Source: Paracoccus yibinensis
Lineage (GTDB): Bacteria > Pseudomonadota > Alphaproteobacteria > Rhodobacterales > Rhodobacteraceae
Length of the DNA stretch: 64,000 bases
Assembly: GCF_030846195.1 (NCBI RefSeq)
Contig: NZ_JAVCWH010000003.1
Location: forward strand, 400,001 to 464,000
Reading direction: 5' to 3'
A program made the translations under genes and the position numbers. The notes beneath the pieces are model-generated. The model saw nothing but the letters and a program-made list of their open reading frames with translations. It did no database searches and was not told the DNA's origin. Numbering within the stretch: position 1 is the first letter of the stretch; the number at the start of each line of letters is the position of its first letter. This document shows, piece after piece, positions 54,450 to 63,719 of this stretch.

Positions 54450-57128
54450 ATGCCCGTCGTCGTCGTTGAATCCCCGGCCAAGGCCAAGACCATCGAGAAA
54501 TACCTCGGCGGCGATTATCGCGTGCTGGCCTCTTTCGGCCATGTCCGCGACCTGCCCCCCAAGGACGGCAGCGTCGATCCCGATGCCGATTTCGCGATGA
54601 AATGGGAGGTCGCGGCAGACAGCCGCAAGCACCTCAAGGCGATCAAGGACGCGCTGAAGGACGACCAGACCCTGATCCTGGCCACCGACCCGGATCGTGA
54701 GGGCGAGGCGATTTCCTGGCACCTGCTGGAGGCGCTGTCCCCCGCGCTGAAGAAGGGCGCGGCAGTCAACCGCGTCACCTTCAACGCCATCACCAAGACG
54801 GCCGTGACCGAGGCGATGGCCAATCCCCGCCAGATCGACCAGCCGCTGGTCGATGCCTATCTGGCACGCCGCGCGCTTGATTACCTGGTGGGCTTCAACC
54901 TGTCGCCGGTCCTGTGGCGCAAGCTGCCGGGCGCGAAATCGGCGGGCCGCGTGCAATCGGTCTGCCTGCGCCTGATCGTGGACCGGGAAATGGAGATCGA
55001 GGCCTTCAAGGCCCGCGAATACTGGTCGGTCCATGCGCGCCTGGCGACGCCGGGCGGCGCAGAATACGACGCCACGCTGGTGTCGCTGGCGGGCGCGAAG
55101 CTGGACCGCTTCGACCTGCCGAACGCGGAAAAGGCCGCCATGGCCGTCAGCGCGGTGGCCAGCCGCAATCTGCGCGTGACCAGCGTCGCCGCCAAGCCCG
55201 CGACGCGGAACCCCTGGCCGCCCTTCATGACCTCGACCCTGCAGCAAGAGGCGTCGCGCAAGCTGGGCATGGGCGCCAAGGCCTGCATGTCGGCGGCGCA
55301 GCGGCTGTATGAGGCGGGGCTGATCACCTATATGCGGACCGACGGCATCGACATGGCACCCGAGGCCGTCCATGCCACCCGCGACGCGATCAAGGCCAAG
55401 TTCGGCGACAAATACGTGCCGTCCAGCCCGCGGATGTACAAGAACAAGGCCAAGAACGCACAGGAAGCGCATGAATGTATCCGCCCCACCGACATGATGC
55501 TGTCGCCCGACAAGCTGAAGGTCACGGCGGATGACCAGCGGAAACTCTATGACCTGATCTGGAAGCGCACCATCGCCAGCCAGATGGAAGCCGCGCGCAT
55601 GGAGCGCACCACAGTCGAGATCGCCAGCCCCGACAACCAGGTCGGCCTGCGCGCAACGGGCCAGGTGATCCTGTTCGATGGCTTCCTGCGCGTCTATGAC
55701 CAAGGCCGCGACGACGACGACGGCGAAGACAGCGCCCGCCTGCCCGCGATCCAGCAGGGCGAGGCGGCGAAGCTGGTCGGCAAGGCCTTCGATGCCGAAT
55801 TCGCCAAGGCGCGTGAAAAGGACGACCCGGTCCCCCCTGCCCCCACCGGTCAGCGCGCCGCGCCGGGCCTGCTGCTGAACGACACGGCGGCCGTCGCTGC
55901 CCGCCAGCATTTCACCCAGCCGCCCCCCCGCTATACCGAGGCCACGCTGGTCAAGCGGATGGAGGAACTAGGCATCGGGCGCCCCTCGACCTATGCCAGC
56001 ATCGTCACCACGATCCAGGACCGCGAATATGTCCGCAAGGACAAGAACCGCCTGATCCCCGAGGACAAGGGGCGCCTCGTCACGATCTTCCTGACCAAGT
56101 ATTTCCCGCGCTATGTCAGCTATGACTTCACGGCGGATCTGGAAAACGAGCTGGACGAGATCAGCGCGGGCGACCTGGTCTGGCGCGAGGTTCTGGGTCG
56201 TTTCTGGAAGGATTTTTCAAAGGCCCTCGAAGGCACTTCGGAACTGCGCATCACCGAGGTTCTGGACGCCATCGACGACGCCCTTGCCCCGCATCTCTAT
56301 CCGCCGCGCGCCGATGGCGGCGATCCGCGCGTCTGCCCGGTTTGCGGCGCGGGACGGCTGAACCTGAAGACGGCGCGGTCCGGCGGGGCCTTCATCGGTT
56401 GTTCCAACTATCCCGAATGCCGCTATACGCGTCCGATCTCTGCCCCCGACGGAGAGGAAGCCGTGGGCGACCGCATCCTGGGCGAGCTTGATGGCAAGCC
56501 GATCAGCCTCAAGACCGGGCGCTTCGGCCCCTATGTCCAGCGGGGCGAGGCGACCGAGGACAATCCCAAGCCTGCCCGCGCGTCGATCCCCAAGGGCTGG
56601 AATCCGGCGACGCTGGATCTGGATCGGGCGGTGCAACTGCTGTCGCTGCCGCGTCCGGTCGGCGCGCATCCCGAGGATGGCGAGTTGATCGAGGCCGGGA
56701 TCGGCCGCTTCGGCCCCTATGTGAAGCACGGCTCGAAATACGCGAACCTGCCCGATGTGGAGGAAGTCTTCACCATTGGCATGAACCGCGCGGTCGAGGT
56801 TCTGGCCGCCAAGCAGACCCGTGGCCGCGCGGCGGCTGCGGCGCCCTTGCGCGAGTTGGGCGAACACCCGGACGGCGGCGCAATTCAGGTGATGAGCGGG
56901 CGCTATGGTCCTTATGTGAAATGGGAAAAGGTGAACGCAACCCTGCCCCGCGATGTCGCGCCCGAGGATCTGACGGTTGAGCAGGCGCTTGAACTGATCG
57001 CGGCCAAGGCCGGCAAGTCGCCCGCCAAGAAGAAGACCGCGCCCAAGGCCAAGGCCGCTGCGAAGAAGCCTGCCGCCAAGAAGGCCTCCACTCAAAAGTC
57101 CTCCGCCAAGAAGGCGGCCAAGGGCTAG
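54450..57128 (+). CDS. topA: DNA topoisomerase I
   Basis: TopA (892 residues) relaxes negative supercoils with a 5'-phosphotyrosine link. The Toprim domain begins VVVVESPAKAKTIEKYLG and holds ATDPDREGEAISWHL. The catalytic tyrosine is Y294 in LITYMRTDG. A four-cysteine zinc finger begins at Cys629 (CPVCGAGRL...CSNYPECRY). Three GR(F/Y)GPY-type repeats follow, then a lysine-rich tail with AAKK repeats. I chose the ATG at 54450, since the family starts MPVVVVESPAKAK. Confidence 0.96.
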   Translation: MPVVVVESPAKAKTIEKYLGGDYRVLASFGHVRDLPPKDGSVDPDADFAMKWEVAADSRKHLKAIKDALKDDQTLILATDPDREGEAISWHLLEALSPALKKGAAVNRVTFNAITKTAVTEAMANPRQIDQPLVDAYLARRALDYLVGFNLSPVLWRKLPGAKSAGRVQSVCLRLIVDREMEIEAFKAREYWSVHARLATPGGAEYDATLVSLAGAKLDRFDLPNAEKAAMAVSAVASRNLRVTSVAAKPATRNPWPPFMTSTLQQEASRKLGMGAKACMSAAQRLYEAGLITYMRTDGIDMAPEAVHATRDAIKAKFGDKYVPSSPRMYKNKAKNAQEAHECIRPTDMMLSPDKLKVTADDQRKLYDLIWKRTIASQMEAARMERTTVEIASPDNQVGLRATGQVILFDGFLRVYDQGRDDDDGEDSARLPAIQQGEAAKLVGKAFDAEFAKAREKDDPVPPAPTGQRAAPGLLLNDTAAVAARQHFTQPPPRYTEATLVKRMEELGIGRPSTYASIVTTIQDREYVRKDKNRLIPEDKGRLVTIFLTKYFPRYVSYDFTADLENELDEISAGDLVWREVLGRFWKDFSKALEGTSELRITEVLDAIDDALAPHLYPPRADGGDPRVCPVCGAGRLNLKTARSGGAFIGCSNYPECRYTRPISAPDGEEAVGDRILGELDGKPISLKTGRFGPYVQRGEATEDNPKPARASIPKGWNPATLDLDRAVQLLSLPRPVGAHPEDGELIEAGIGRFGPYVKHGSKYANLPDVEEVFTIGMNRAVEVLAAKQTRGRAAAAAPLRELGEHPDGGAIQVMSGRYGPYVKWEKVNATLPRDVAPEDLTVEQALELIAAKAGKSPAKKKTAPKAKAAAKKPAAKKASTQKSSAKKAAKG

Positions 57129-57841
57129 AGTTCGTCCGCGATCCCGGCGGCTTCCGCCAGGAACCGCTGCCGGACGCTTGCCGCATGGGGGTTCGCCTTC
57201 AGGATCGTCGCCAGCAGTTCGGGAGAGTCGTCCTGGACCATGGCGGCGGCTTCCGCCAGCATCGCGAAGCTGCGGGTCGCCATGTGCCGCGGCAGCGGAC
57301 CAAGCCGCGACAGGCTGCGCGCGATCAGATGCGTCAGGCCCTGGACCACCGCCATGTCGCGGTCGTGCTGATCAGGGGTCGTCTCGATGACCTCCAGGCC
57401 CTGCCCCCGCAGGAAAGCCGCCAGGCGCCGGTGGCCCCTGCCGCGCAGCGGGCACCAGGCAATGCGATGGCCTGCAGGTCCCTCCGCCGCGCTGGCGGGG
57501 CCGAACAGCGGGTGGCTGGCAATGATCTCGACGTGATCGGGCAGGATCTGCAGCATCAGACGCGCCGGTTCCAGCTTGACCGAGGCCACGTCGATCACCG
57601 TGGCGCCCGGCCGCAGATGCAGGGCGATGGCGTGCAGCACCCCCGCTAGCTGCGGCAGCGGCACCGCGAGGACAACGATGTCCGCGCGCGCCACCTGCGC
57701 CAGATCGACCTGCGGCAGGTCGTTCGATCTGACCCGCGGATCGCAGACCGACAGTGCAAGATGCGGGCGCAGGTGGCGCGCGATCAGCTGGCCGAAGGCG
57801 CCGAAGCCGATGATGGACAGGGTCTGGGGACGAATGGACAT
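57125..57841 (-). CDS. Prephenate/arogenate dehydrogenase-like protein
   Basis: A 238-residue NAD(P)-dependent protein with a Rossmann fold: LSIIGFGAFGQLIARHLRP (about 8-26) and ADIVVLAVPLPQ. The HPLFGPASA motif (about 109-117) is the signature of the TyrA family. It is shorter than a full prephenate dehydrogenase, so it may act on arogenate or have lost part of the C-terminal domain. The 3' end overlaps topA tail-to-tail by four bases. Confidence 0.8.
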   Translation of the reverse strand: MSIRPQTLSIIGFGAFGQLIARHLRPHLALSVCDPRVRSNDLPQVDLAQVARADIVVLAVPLPQLAGVLHAIALHLRPGATVIDVASVKLEPARLMLQILPDHVEIIASHPLFGPASAAEGPAGHRIAWCPLRGRGHRRLAAFLRGQGLEVIETTPDQHDRDMAVVQGLTHLIARSLSRLGPLPRHMATRSFAMLAEAAAMVQDDSPELLATILKANPHAASVRQRFLAEAAGIADEL

Positions 57842-57885
57842 GGTGGACCTTTGGAGCTTGCGCCAAGGTCGTTGTCATGTCGCCG

Positions 57886-57913
57886 TGTCAACCGCACCTC
57901 CGCGCGGTTGACA
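57886..57913 (+). other. Perfect 10-bp hairpin with CCTCC in the loop
   Basis: TGTCAACCGC (57886-57895) pairs with GCGGTTGACA (57904-57913) around ACCTCCGC. A second stem, CCCGCT/AGCGGG, follows at about 57923-57939. No T-run. It lies in the 248-base gap between the prephenate dehydrogenase-like gene and the CoA transferase and could be an operator or a small-RNA structure. Confidence 0.4.
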
Positions 57914-58031
57914 TGCTGCTGCCCCCGCTATGTCAGCGGGCGATAATAGGTCGCAAAGGCAGCGTTGCGGGTTTTCATGGCTTTCTCATGGCTGCGGCCG
58001 GGCGCGGTGTCAACCATGCTGCACCGCCGCA

Positions 58032-58060
58032 TTGACTTGCCTGGATGCGCGAGCGACAAA
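58032..58060 (+). promoter_or_regulatory. Candidate promoter of the CoA transferase operon
   Basis: TTGACT (58032-58037) is followed after 17 bases by GACAAA (58055-58060), about 30 bases before the start codon. The -35 is strong and the -10 weak. Confidence 0.4.
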
Positions 58061-58089
58061 TCCGCAGCGGTTCATTCTGGGGAGGAATA

Positions 58090-58794
58090 ATGAAAAAGGT
58101 CTATGCCACGGCCGGGGAGGCCCTGGAGGGCTTGCTGCGGGACGGGATGGTGATTGCGGCGGGGGGCTTTGGCCTGTGCGGCATCCCCGAGTTGCTGATC
58201 GCGGCGATCCGCGACGCGGGCACGAAGGATCTGACGGTCGCGTCGAACAACTGCGGCGTCGATGATTTCGGTCTGGGCATCCTGCTGCAGACGCGGCAGA
58301 TCAGGAAGATGATCTCCTCCTATGTCGGCGAGAACGCCGAGTTCATGCGCCAGTATCTGTCGGGCGAGCTGGAGCTGGAGTTCAATCCCCAGGGCACCTT
58401 GGCCGAGCGGATGCGGGCGGGCGGCTGCGGCATCCCCGGCTTCTACACCAAGACCGGCGTCGGCACCGTGATCGCCGAGGGCAAGGAGGTCAAGACCTTC
58501 GACGGCCAGGATTATATCCTGGAGCGCGGCATCGTGGCCGACCTGTCGATCGTGAAGGCCTGGAAGGCCGACGACACCGGCAACCTGGTGTTCCGCAAGA
58601 CCGCCCGCAACTTCAACCCGCCCGCCGCCATGTGCGGCCGTGTCTGCGTGGCCGAGGTCGAGGAGATCGTCCCGCGCGGCAGCCTGGACCCCGACCATAT
58701 CCACCTTCCCGGCATCTATGTGCACCGTATCGTGCAGGGCCCGCACGAGAAGCGCATCGAACAGCGCACCACCCGCAAGAAGGAGACCGCGTGA
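58090..58794 (+). CDS. 3-oxoacid CoA-transferase subunit A
   Basis: A 234-residue subunit of a succinyl-CoA:3-ketoacid (or acetate) CoA transferase. The family signature GGFGLCGIPELLI is at about 22-34. The CoA transferase moves CoA between succinate and acetoacetate-type acids, feeding ketone bodies or polyhydroxybutyrate products into the TCA cycle. The ATG at 58090 has GGAGGA upstream. The stop overlaps subunit B (TGATG). The donor acid is inferred from family. Confidence 0.92.
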   Translation: MKKVYATAGEALEGLLRDGMVIAAGGFGLCGIPELLIAAIRDAGTKDLTVASNNCGVDDFGLGILLQTRQIRKMISSYVGENAEFMRQYLSGELELEFNPQGTLAERMRAGGCGIPGFYTKTGVGTVIAEGKEVKTFDGQDYILERGIVADLSIVKAWKADDTGNLVFRKTARNFNPPAAMCGRVCVAEVEEIVPRGSLDPDHIHLPGIYVHRIVQGPHEKRIEQRTTRKKETA

Positions 58795-59435
58795 TGGCCG
58801 AAGCACCCAAGGGCTGGGATCGCAACCAGATGGCCGCGCGGGCGGCACAGGAACTGGAAGACGGGATGTATGTGAACCTGGGGATCGGCATCCCCACGCT
58901 GGTCGCGAACTATGTGGGCGACAAGGACATCACGCTGCAGTCGGAAAACGGGATGCTGGGCATGGGTCCATTCCCGTTCGAGGGCGAGGAGGATCCCGAC
59001 CTGATCAACGCGGGCAAGCAGACCATCACCGAGCTGAACCGCACTGCCTATTTCGACAGCGCGACCAGCTTCGGCATGATCCGGGGCGGCAAGATCGCGG
59101 CCGCAATCCTGGGTGCGATGGAGGTGGCCGAGAACGGCGACCTGGCCAACTGGATGATCCCCGGCAAGCTGGTCAAGGGCATGGGCGGGGCGATGGATCT
59201 GGTGGCCGGCGTGGGCCGGGTGATCGTGGTCATGGACCACACCAACAAGGCCGGAGAGTCGAAGGTCTTGCGCGAATGCACCCTGCCCCTGACCGGCAAG
59301 GGGGTGGTGGACCGCATCATCACCAACCTGGGCGTGCTGGACGTAGTGCCGGGCGGCCTGCGCATCGTCGAGTGTGCGGACGGCGTGACCGAGGAGGAAC
59401 TGCGTGCCTCGACCGAGGCGACGATCGTCGGTTGA
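58794..59435 (+). CDS. 3-oxoacid CoA-transferase subunit B
   Basis: A 213-residue subunit carrying the catalytic glutamate E51 in LQSENGMLGMGP, the second signature of the family. NLGIGIPTLVANYV precedes it. It pairs with subunit A encoded just upstream. AAGGAG precedes the ATG, which shares a base with the subunit A stop. Confidence 0.93.
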   Translation: MAEAPKGWDRNQMAARAAQELEDGMYVNLGIGIPTLVANYVGDKDITLQSENGMLGMGPFPFEGEEDPDLINAGKQTITELNRTAYFDSATSFGMIRGGKIAAAILGAMEVAENGDLANWMIPGKLVKGMGGAMDLVAGVGRVIVVMDHTNKAGESKVLRECTLPLTGKGVVDRIITNLGVLDVVPGGLRIVECADGVTEEELRASTEATIVG

Positions 59436-59491
59436 TAGCCGGGAAATGGGGAAATGTTGGCGGGGGGCCTTGCCCCCCGTCGCCGTTTCGG

Positions 59492-59526
59492 CGACTCCCC
59501 CCAGGATATTTGGACCAAAGTGAAAG
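59492..59526 (+). repeat. Copy 6 of the dispersed intergenic repeat
   Basis: GACTCCCCCCAGGATATTTG followed by GACCAAAGTGAAAG. It ends eight bases before the ATG of the next gene, so its AAAGTGAAAGG end may supply that gene's ribosome binding site. Confidence 0.75.
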
Positions 59527-59533
59527 GCTGGGC

Positions 59534-60109
59534 ATGACCGCAGACGAGATCGCCGCGCTGTTCACTCGCGCCGACGGGACGTTCCTTTGCGCCCGATGGG
59601 GCCGGCCGGTCGCGCCGGTGATCTTTGGCCTGGCGGATGAAAGCCTGGACATCTTCCGAGGTGCGATCCGGGCGGGCTTTGCCCATGCACGCCATCCGCT
59701 GACCGATACGGACCCTGACATGGGGGCGAACCTGATGCTGTTCTTCGTCCGCGACTGGTCCGACCTGGGGGACATCCCCGACCTTGACCGCCTGACCGAT
59801 GCGCCGGACCTGCCTGCGCGGCTGGTGCGGGCGGATGCGGACCAGTATCGCATGTTCCGCTTTGACGCCGGTGGAGGCATCAGGGCCTGCCTGGGTTTCC
59901 TGCGCATGTCGGGCGCCCTGGCCGACAGCCATCCCGCGCAACTGGCCGAGGCGCTGTTCATGCGCTGCGCGCTGACCTTTGCGCGCGACATCACCCCGTC
60001 GGCGGACATGGCGGCGCTGATCCGCGCGGCCTATGATCCGGTCCTGCCGATTGCTGCCACGGACCCTGCCCACGCCTGGCGGCTGGCGGCACGCCTGGGA
60101 GGCGCATGA
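59534..60109 (+). CDS. Conserved hypothetical protein upstream of tol genes
   Basis: A 191-residue protein from MTADEIAALFTRADGTF. I do not recognise its family. It is soluble, Ala/Leu/Asp-rich, and contains CARWGRPVAPVIFGL near residue 19 and a moderately conserved-looking RADADQYRMFRFDAGGGIRACLGFLRM segment around 100-126. Its stop overlaps ybgC by four bases (ATGA), so it is probably co-translated with the tol operon and may serve envelope upkeep. The start is chosen by the GTGAAAGG sequence left by the preceding repeat. Confidence 0.7.
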   Translation: MTADEIAALFTRADGTFLCARWGRPVAPVIFGLADESLDIFRGAIRAGFAHARHPLTDTDPDMGANLMLFFVRDWSDLGDIPDLDRLTDAPDLPARLVRADADQYRMFRFDAGGGIRACLGFLRMSGALADSHPAQLAEALFMRCALTFARDITPSADMAALIRAAYDPVLPIAATDPAHAWRLAARLGGA

Positions 60110-60501
60110 TGCACAGCCTTGCCGTCCGCGTCTATTACGAAGACACCGACCTTGCCGGGATCGTCTATTACGCGAATTATCTGAAATTCATCGAGCGGGG
60201 TCGGTCGGAATGGCTGCGCGCGCTTGGCGTGGACCAGGTGCGGCTGAAGACCGAGAGCGGCCATGTCTTTGCCGTCCGCCGGATCGAGGCCGACTATCTG
60301 CGCCCCGCTCGTTTCGACGACCTTCTGGCGGTGGAAACCACCCTGGACCGGATGACAGCCGCGCGGATCGTCGTCAGCCAAGCCGTCAAGCGTGAGGGCG
60401 ACCTGCTGTTCACGGCCAAGGTCACGCTGGCCTGCCTGGACGGTCAAGGCCGCCCGGTTCGGCTGCCGAAAGGTCTGGCGGACACCTTGGCGGCGAAGTG
60501 A
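60106..60501 (+). CDS. ybgC: Tol-Pal-associated acyl-CoA thioesterase YbgC
   Basis: A 131-residue hotdog thioesterase. YYEDTDLAGIVYYANYLKFIERGRSEWLRALG contains the catalytic Asp and Tyr (about 11-42) of the YbgC family. It hydrolyses short acyl-CoA and is nearly always next to tolQ. Two consecutive ATG codons (60106 and 60109) are possible starts. Confidence 0.93.
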   Translation: MMHSLAVRVYYEDTDLAGIVYYANYLKFIERGRSEWLRALGVDQVRLKTESGHVFAVRRIEADYLRPARFDDLLAVETTLDRMTAARIVVSQAVKREGDLLFTAKVTLACLDGQGRPVRLPKGLADTLAAK

Positions 60502-60646
60502 GGCGAAGGGGCCGCACTGTCTAAAAGTGACGCCATTGTGTTGCATCAAGGGGCTGCAACCTTTGTTAGGAAGGCGCTAGAAGGCCCGCAAACCGACCGG
60601 AACCCCGGCCGGATCCGTGATGGATCACGATGAAAAGGCAGTGACG

Positions 60647-61339
60647 ATGGAACCGATCCAGGCCGCGCAGGCTCTTGATTTCTCGCTGATGGCGCTGTTT
60701 GCGCGCGCCTCGCTGACGGTGCAGGTGGTGATGGTGCTGCTGATCATGGCCTCGGTCTGGGCCTGGGCGATCATCATCCAGAAGTTCCTGGCCTTCGCCA
60801 AGGCCCGCAAGGAAGCCGCGCGGTTCGACCGCGCCTTCTGGTCGGGAGAGCCGCTGGACGACCTTTATGACCGGCTGGGCGACCGGCCCTCGGGCGCGTC
60901 GGAACGCATCTTCGCGGCGGGCATGACCGAATGGCGCCGCAGCCATCGCGACGACGGGGCGCTGATCCCCGGCGGTCCCGCCCGCATCGACCGTGCCATG
61001 AACGTCGCCATCCAGCGCGAGGAATCGCGCCTGTTCCGCGGCCTGTCCTTCCTGGCGACGGTCGGGTCCACCGCCCCCTTCATCGGACTGTTCGGCACCG
61101 TCTGGGGCATCAAGACCGCCTTCGAGGGCATCGCCATGTCCCAGGACACCAGCTTGGCCGTGGTGGCCCCTGGCATCGCCGAGGCGCTGCTGGCCACCGC
61201 CCTGGGCCTTTTGGCTGCAATTCCCGCCGTCGTCTTCTACAACAAGCTGTCGGGCGACGCCGAGCGCGTGACCGGCAACTGGGAGGCCTTCGCCGACGAA
61301 TTCTCGACCCTGCTGTCGCGCCAGATGGACGAGGCATAG
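60647..61339 (+). CDS. tolQ: Tol-Pal system protein TolQ
   Basis: TolQ (230 residues) is the inner-membrane stator of the Tol-Pal energy-coupling complex with TolR. It has three membrane helices (about 18-42, 135-157 and 168-190). The conserved STAPFIGLFGTVWGI and AEALLATALGLLAAIPAVVFYN segments are typical of the MotA/TolQ/ExbB family. The ATG at 60647 is preferred over an upstream GTG. Confidence 0.95.
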   Translation: MEPIQAAQALDFSLMALFARASLTVQVVMVLLIMASVWAWAIIIQKFLAFAKARKEAARFDRAFWSGEPLDDLYDRLGDRPSGASERIFAAGMTEWRRSHRDDGALIPGGPARIDRAMNVAIQREESRLFRGLSFLATVGSTAPFIGLFGTVWGIKTAFEGIAMSQDTSLAVVAPGIAEALLATALGLLAAIPAVVFYNKLSGDAERVTGNWEAFADEFSTLLSRQMDEA

Positions 61340-61340
61340 G

Positions 61341-61796
61341 ATGTCAGCCGCCGTCGTCAAGCGCGTTCGCCGCAAGGGCCGGGGCCATCGCCGCAACGCG
61401 CCCATGTCGGAAATCAACGTCACGCCCTTCGTGGACGTGATGCTGGTGCTGCTGGTGATCTTCATGGTGGCCGCCCCCTTGATGACGGCAGGGGTGCCGC
61501 TGAACCTGCCCCAGACCGCCGCCACCGCCGTACCCACCGAGCCCGAGGAGCCGCTGGTCATCTCGATCCCCGCCGACGGCGACGTGATGCTGATGGATGC
61601 GCCGGTGGCGCAGGACCAGATCGTCACCCGGCTGCGCGAGATCCTGGCCGAACGCGAAAGCCAGCGCGTATTCCTGCGGGCGGATGGCGCGATCCCCTAT
61701 GCCCGCGTGGTGCAAGTGATGGGCGCGCTGAACGCCGCAGGCCTGTCCGACATCGTGCTGGTGACGGATACCGGCGGGCCGAGGATGGACGGCTGA
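61341..61796 (+). CDS. tolR: Tol-Pal system protein TolR
   Basis: TolR (151 residues) is the ExbD-family partner of TolQ. It has one N-terminal helix preceded by MSEINVTPFVDVMLVLLVIFMVAAPLMTAGV (about 22-52), with the proton-relay aspartate in FVDVML. The periplasmic part follows. It begins one base after tolQ. Confidence 0.94.
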   Translation: MSAAVVKRVRRKGRGHRRNAPMSEINVTPFVDVMLVLLVIFMVAAPLMTAGVPLNLPQTAATAVPTEPEEPLVISIPADGDVMLMDAPVAQDQIVTRLREILAERESQRVFLRADGAIPYARVVQVMGALNAAGLSDIVLVTDTGGPRMDG

Positions 61797-61800
61797 CGCC

Positions 61801-63684
61801 ATGGAGGACCGCGAGGACCGCATCGGCTGGTGGGTTTCGGGATCGGCGCATACCGCGCTGATCCTATGGGCGATTTTGGGCGGGGTGTTCCTGCGCCCGC
61901 AGCCATCGACGCCCCTGCGCACCACCGAGGTGGCCACCATGAGCGGGGCCGAGTTCGAGGCGCTTGCCGCCGCATCGCGCGGTGCCGGGCCAGTCGGGCG
62001 CGAGGCCACGGCCGTGGCGACGATGCCCGCGCCCCCCATGGATCAGGATGCCGCGCAGGCACCCGCTGCGGCAAGCATCCCGGATGCCGAGGATTCGGCG
62101 CAGGATCTGGCGCAGCCCGATGAGTCCGAGGCGCGGCCCGACTTGTCGGACTTCAACAGGCCTGACCCGGTGGCTGTGGCGACCGATCTTGGCGCGCCCG
62201 CGGAAAATCAGACCGCGGATGACGCGGCCCCCCTGCCGCCGGCCGACGCGGGCGTGCCAACAGCCGGTGCGCAGCCGGCACGGCCCGAAGCGCCCTCCGC
62301 CGACGCTTCCGCAGCGCCGCGATCGGAACTGGCGCTTGACCGATCAGCCCTGCCCCGCCTGCGGCCCGAAGGTCTGGTCGAGCGCCGCAATGCCCGGCTG
62401 GCGCAGCAAGAAGCCGAACGCCAGGCTGCCGCCCAGGCAGCCCGCGCCGCGCAGGAAGCGGCCGAAGCGGCAGCTGCCGAGGCGGAAGAACGCCGCCTGA
62501 CCGCCGAGCGCGAAGCCGCCGAGGAGGCGCGCCGGGCCGAGCAGGCCGAGGCCGAACGGCAGGCCGAAGCAGAGCGTCAGGCCGAAGCAGAGCGTCAGGC
62601 AGAGGCGGAGCAGCAGGCCGCCGAGGAGCGCCGCGAAGCCGCCGAACGCCGGGCGGCTGCGGAACGGGCCGAGCGCGAAGAACAGGAACGGCGCGAGGCC
62701 CAGGCTCGCGCAGAGGAAGAGCGGCGGGCGGCAGAGGCAGAGCGGCGGGCCGAAGAAGAACGTCGCGCCGCAGAGGCCCGCGCAGAAGAAGAACAGGAAG
62801 CCGAGCGCCGCGCCGAGGAAGCCCGGCAGGCGGAAGCAGAGAGGCGGGCTGAAGAAGAACGTCAGGCCGAGGCTGAGCGAAGGGCCGAGGCAGAGCGTCG
62901 GGCCGAGGCAGAGCGTCGGGCCGAAGAAGAACGCCGCGCCGCTGCCGCCGAGCGCGAAGCCGAGGAGCGCCGTCTTGCAGCCGAACGCGAGGCGGAAGAA
63001 CGCCGTGCCGCCGCAGCACGCGCGGCCGAGGAACAGGCCGCAGCCGAGGCAGCCCGTCAGCAGGCGCTGGAGGACGCGCTCCGCGAGGCACAGGACGGCA
63101 GCGCCGGTGCGGCCGGGACGGACACCGCCTCGACCGGGGATGCGGTGGGTGGCGACAGCCAGATGATCGACGGAGGCTCCGGCGCCTCGGCCGTGCAGGA
63201 TCCGCTTGCGGCGGCGCTTGCGGGGGCGATGTCGGGTTCCCCTGCCCCGGCAGATGCCACTGATGCGCAGGACGGCCTTGCGGAGCCCATGCAGCTGGCG
63301 CCTTCGCCCATCCGGCCTACGCCGCTGGATGGCATCGACATGTCCAGCCTGTCGCAAGCCCAGCCCTTGTCGCAGGCGGAAAGGGATGCCTTCCGCACCG
63401 CGCTGCGCCAGTGCTGGAACGAAGGCGCGCTGTCGGTCGAGGCGTCCGGCATGTCGGTCTCGGTGGCCTTCAGCATGACCGCCGATGCCAGGCCCATCGA
63501 GGCCAGCCTGCGGATTTCCGACTATCACGGCGGGTCGGAAGCCGGCGCCCGGCACGCCTTCGAGGTCGCGCGGCGGGCCATCATGATGTGCGGCGGCGCG
63601 GGCTTTCCCCTGCCCTTCGACAAATACAGCCGCTGGCGCGATGTCGTGGTCGAGTTTCGCCCCGACGGAATCGGATTTGACTGA
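61801..63684 (+). CDS. tolA: Tol-Pal system protein TolA
   Basis: TolA (627 residues) spans the periplasm to link TolQR with Pal and the outer membrane. It has one membrane helix (about 14-30), an Ala/Pro-rich linker, and a very long coiled coil (about 190-430) built of AEAERQAEAER-type repeats. The TolA C-terminal domain (about 520-627) contains CWNEGALSVEASGMSVSVAF. It is longer than the E. coli protein. At DNA level AGGCCGAAGCAGAGCGTC repeats in tandem at 62561-62596, a site prone to length change. Confidence 0.93.
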   Translation: MEDREDRIGWWVSGSAHTALILWAILGGVFLRPQPSTPLRTTEVATMSGAEFEALAAASRGAGPVGREATAVATMPAPPMDQDAAQAPAAASIPDAEDSAQDLAQPDESEARPDLSDFNRPDPVAVATDLGAPAENQTADDAAPLPPADAGVPTAGAQPARPEAPSADASAAPRSELALDRSALPRLRPEGLVERRNARLAQQEAERQAAAQAARAAQEAAEAAAAEAEERRLTAEREAAEEARRAEQAEAERQAEAERQAEAERQAEAEQQAAEERREAAERRAAAERAEREEQERREAQARAEEERRAAEAERRAEEERRAAEARAEEEQEAERRAEEARQAEAERRAEEERQAEAERRAEAERRAEAERRAEEERRAAAAEREAEERRLAAEREAEERRAAAARAAEEQAAAEAARQQALEDALREAQDGSAGAAGTDTASTGDAVGGDSQMIDGGSGASAVQDPLAAALAGAMSGSPAPADATDAQDGLAEPMQLAPSPIRPTPLDGIDMSSLSQAQPLSQAERDAFRTALRQCWNEGALSVEASGMSVSVAFSMTADARPIEASLRISDYHGGSEAGARHAFEVARRAIMMCGGAGFPLPFDKYSRWRDVVVEFRPDGIGFD

Positions 63685-63719
63685 GGCCGGATCGGCCCTG
63701 TCGCAAGGATGATGAGGAT

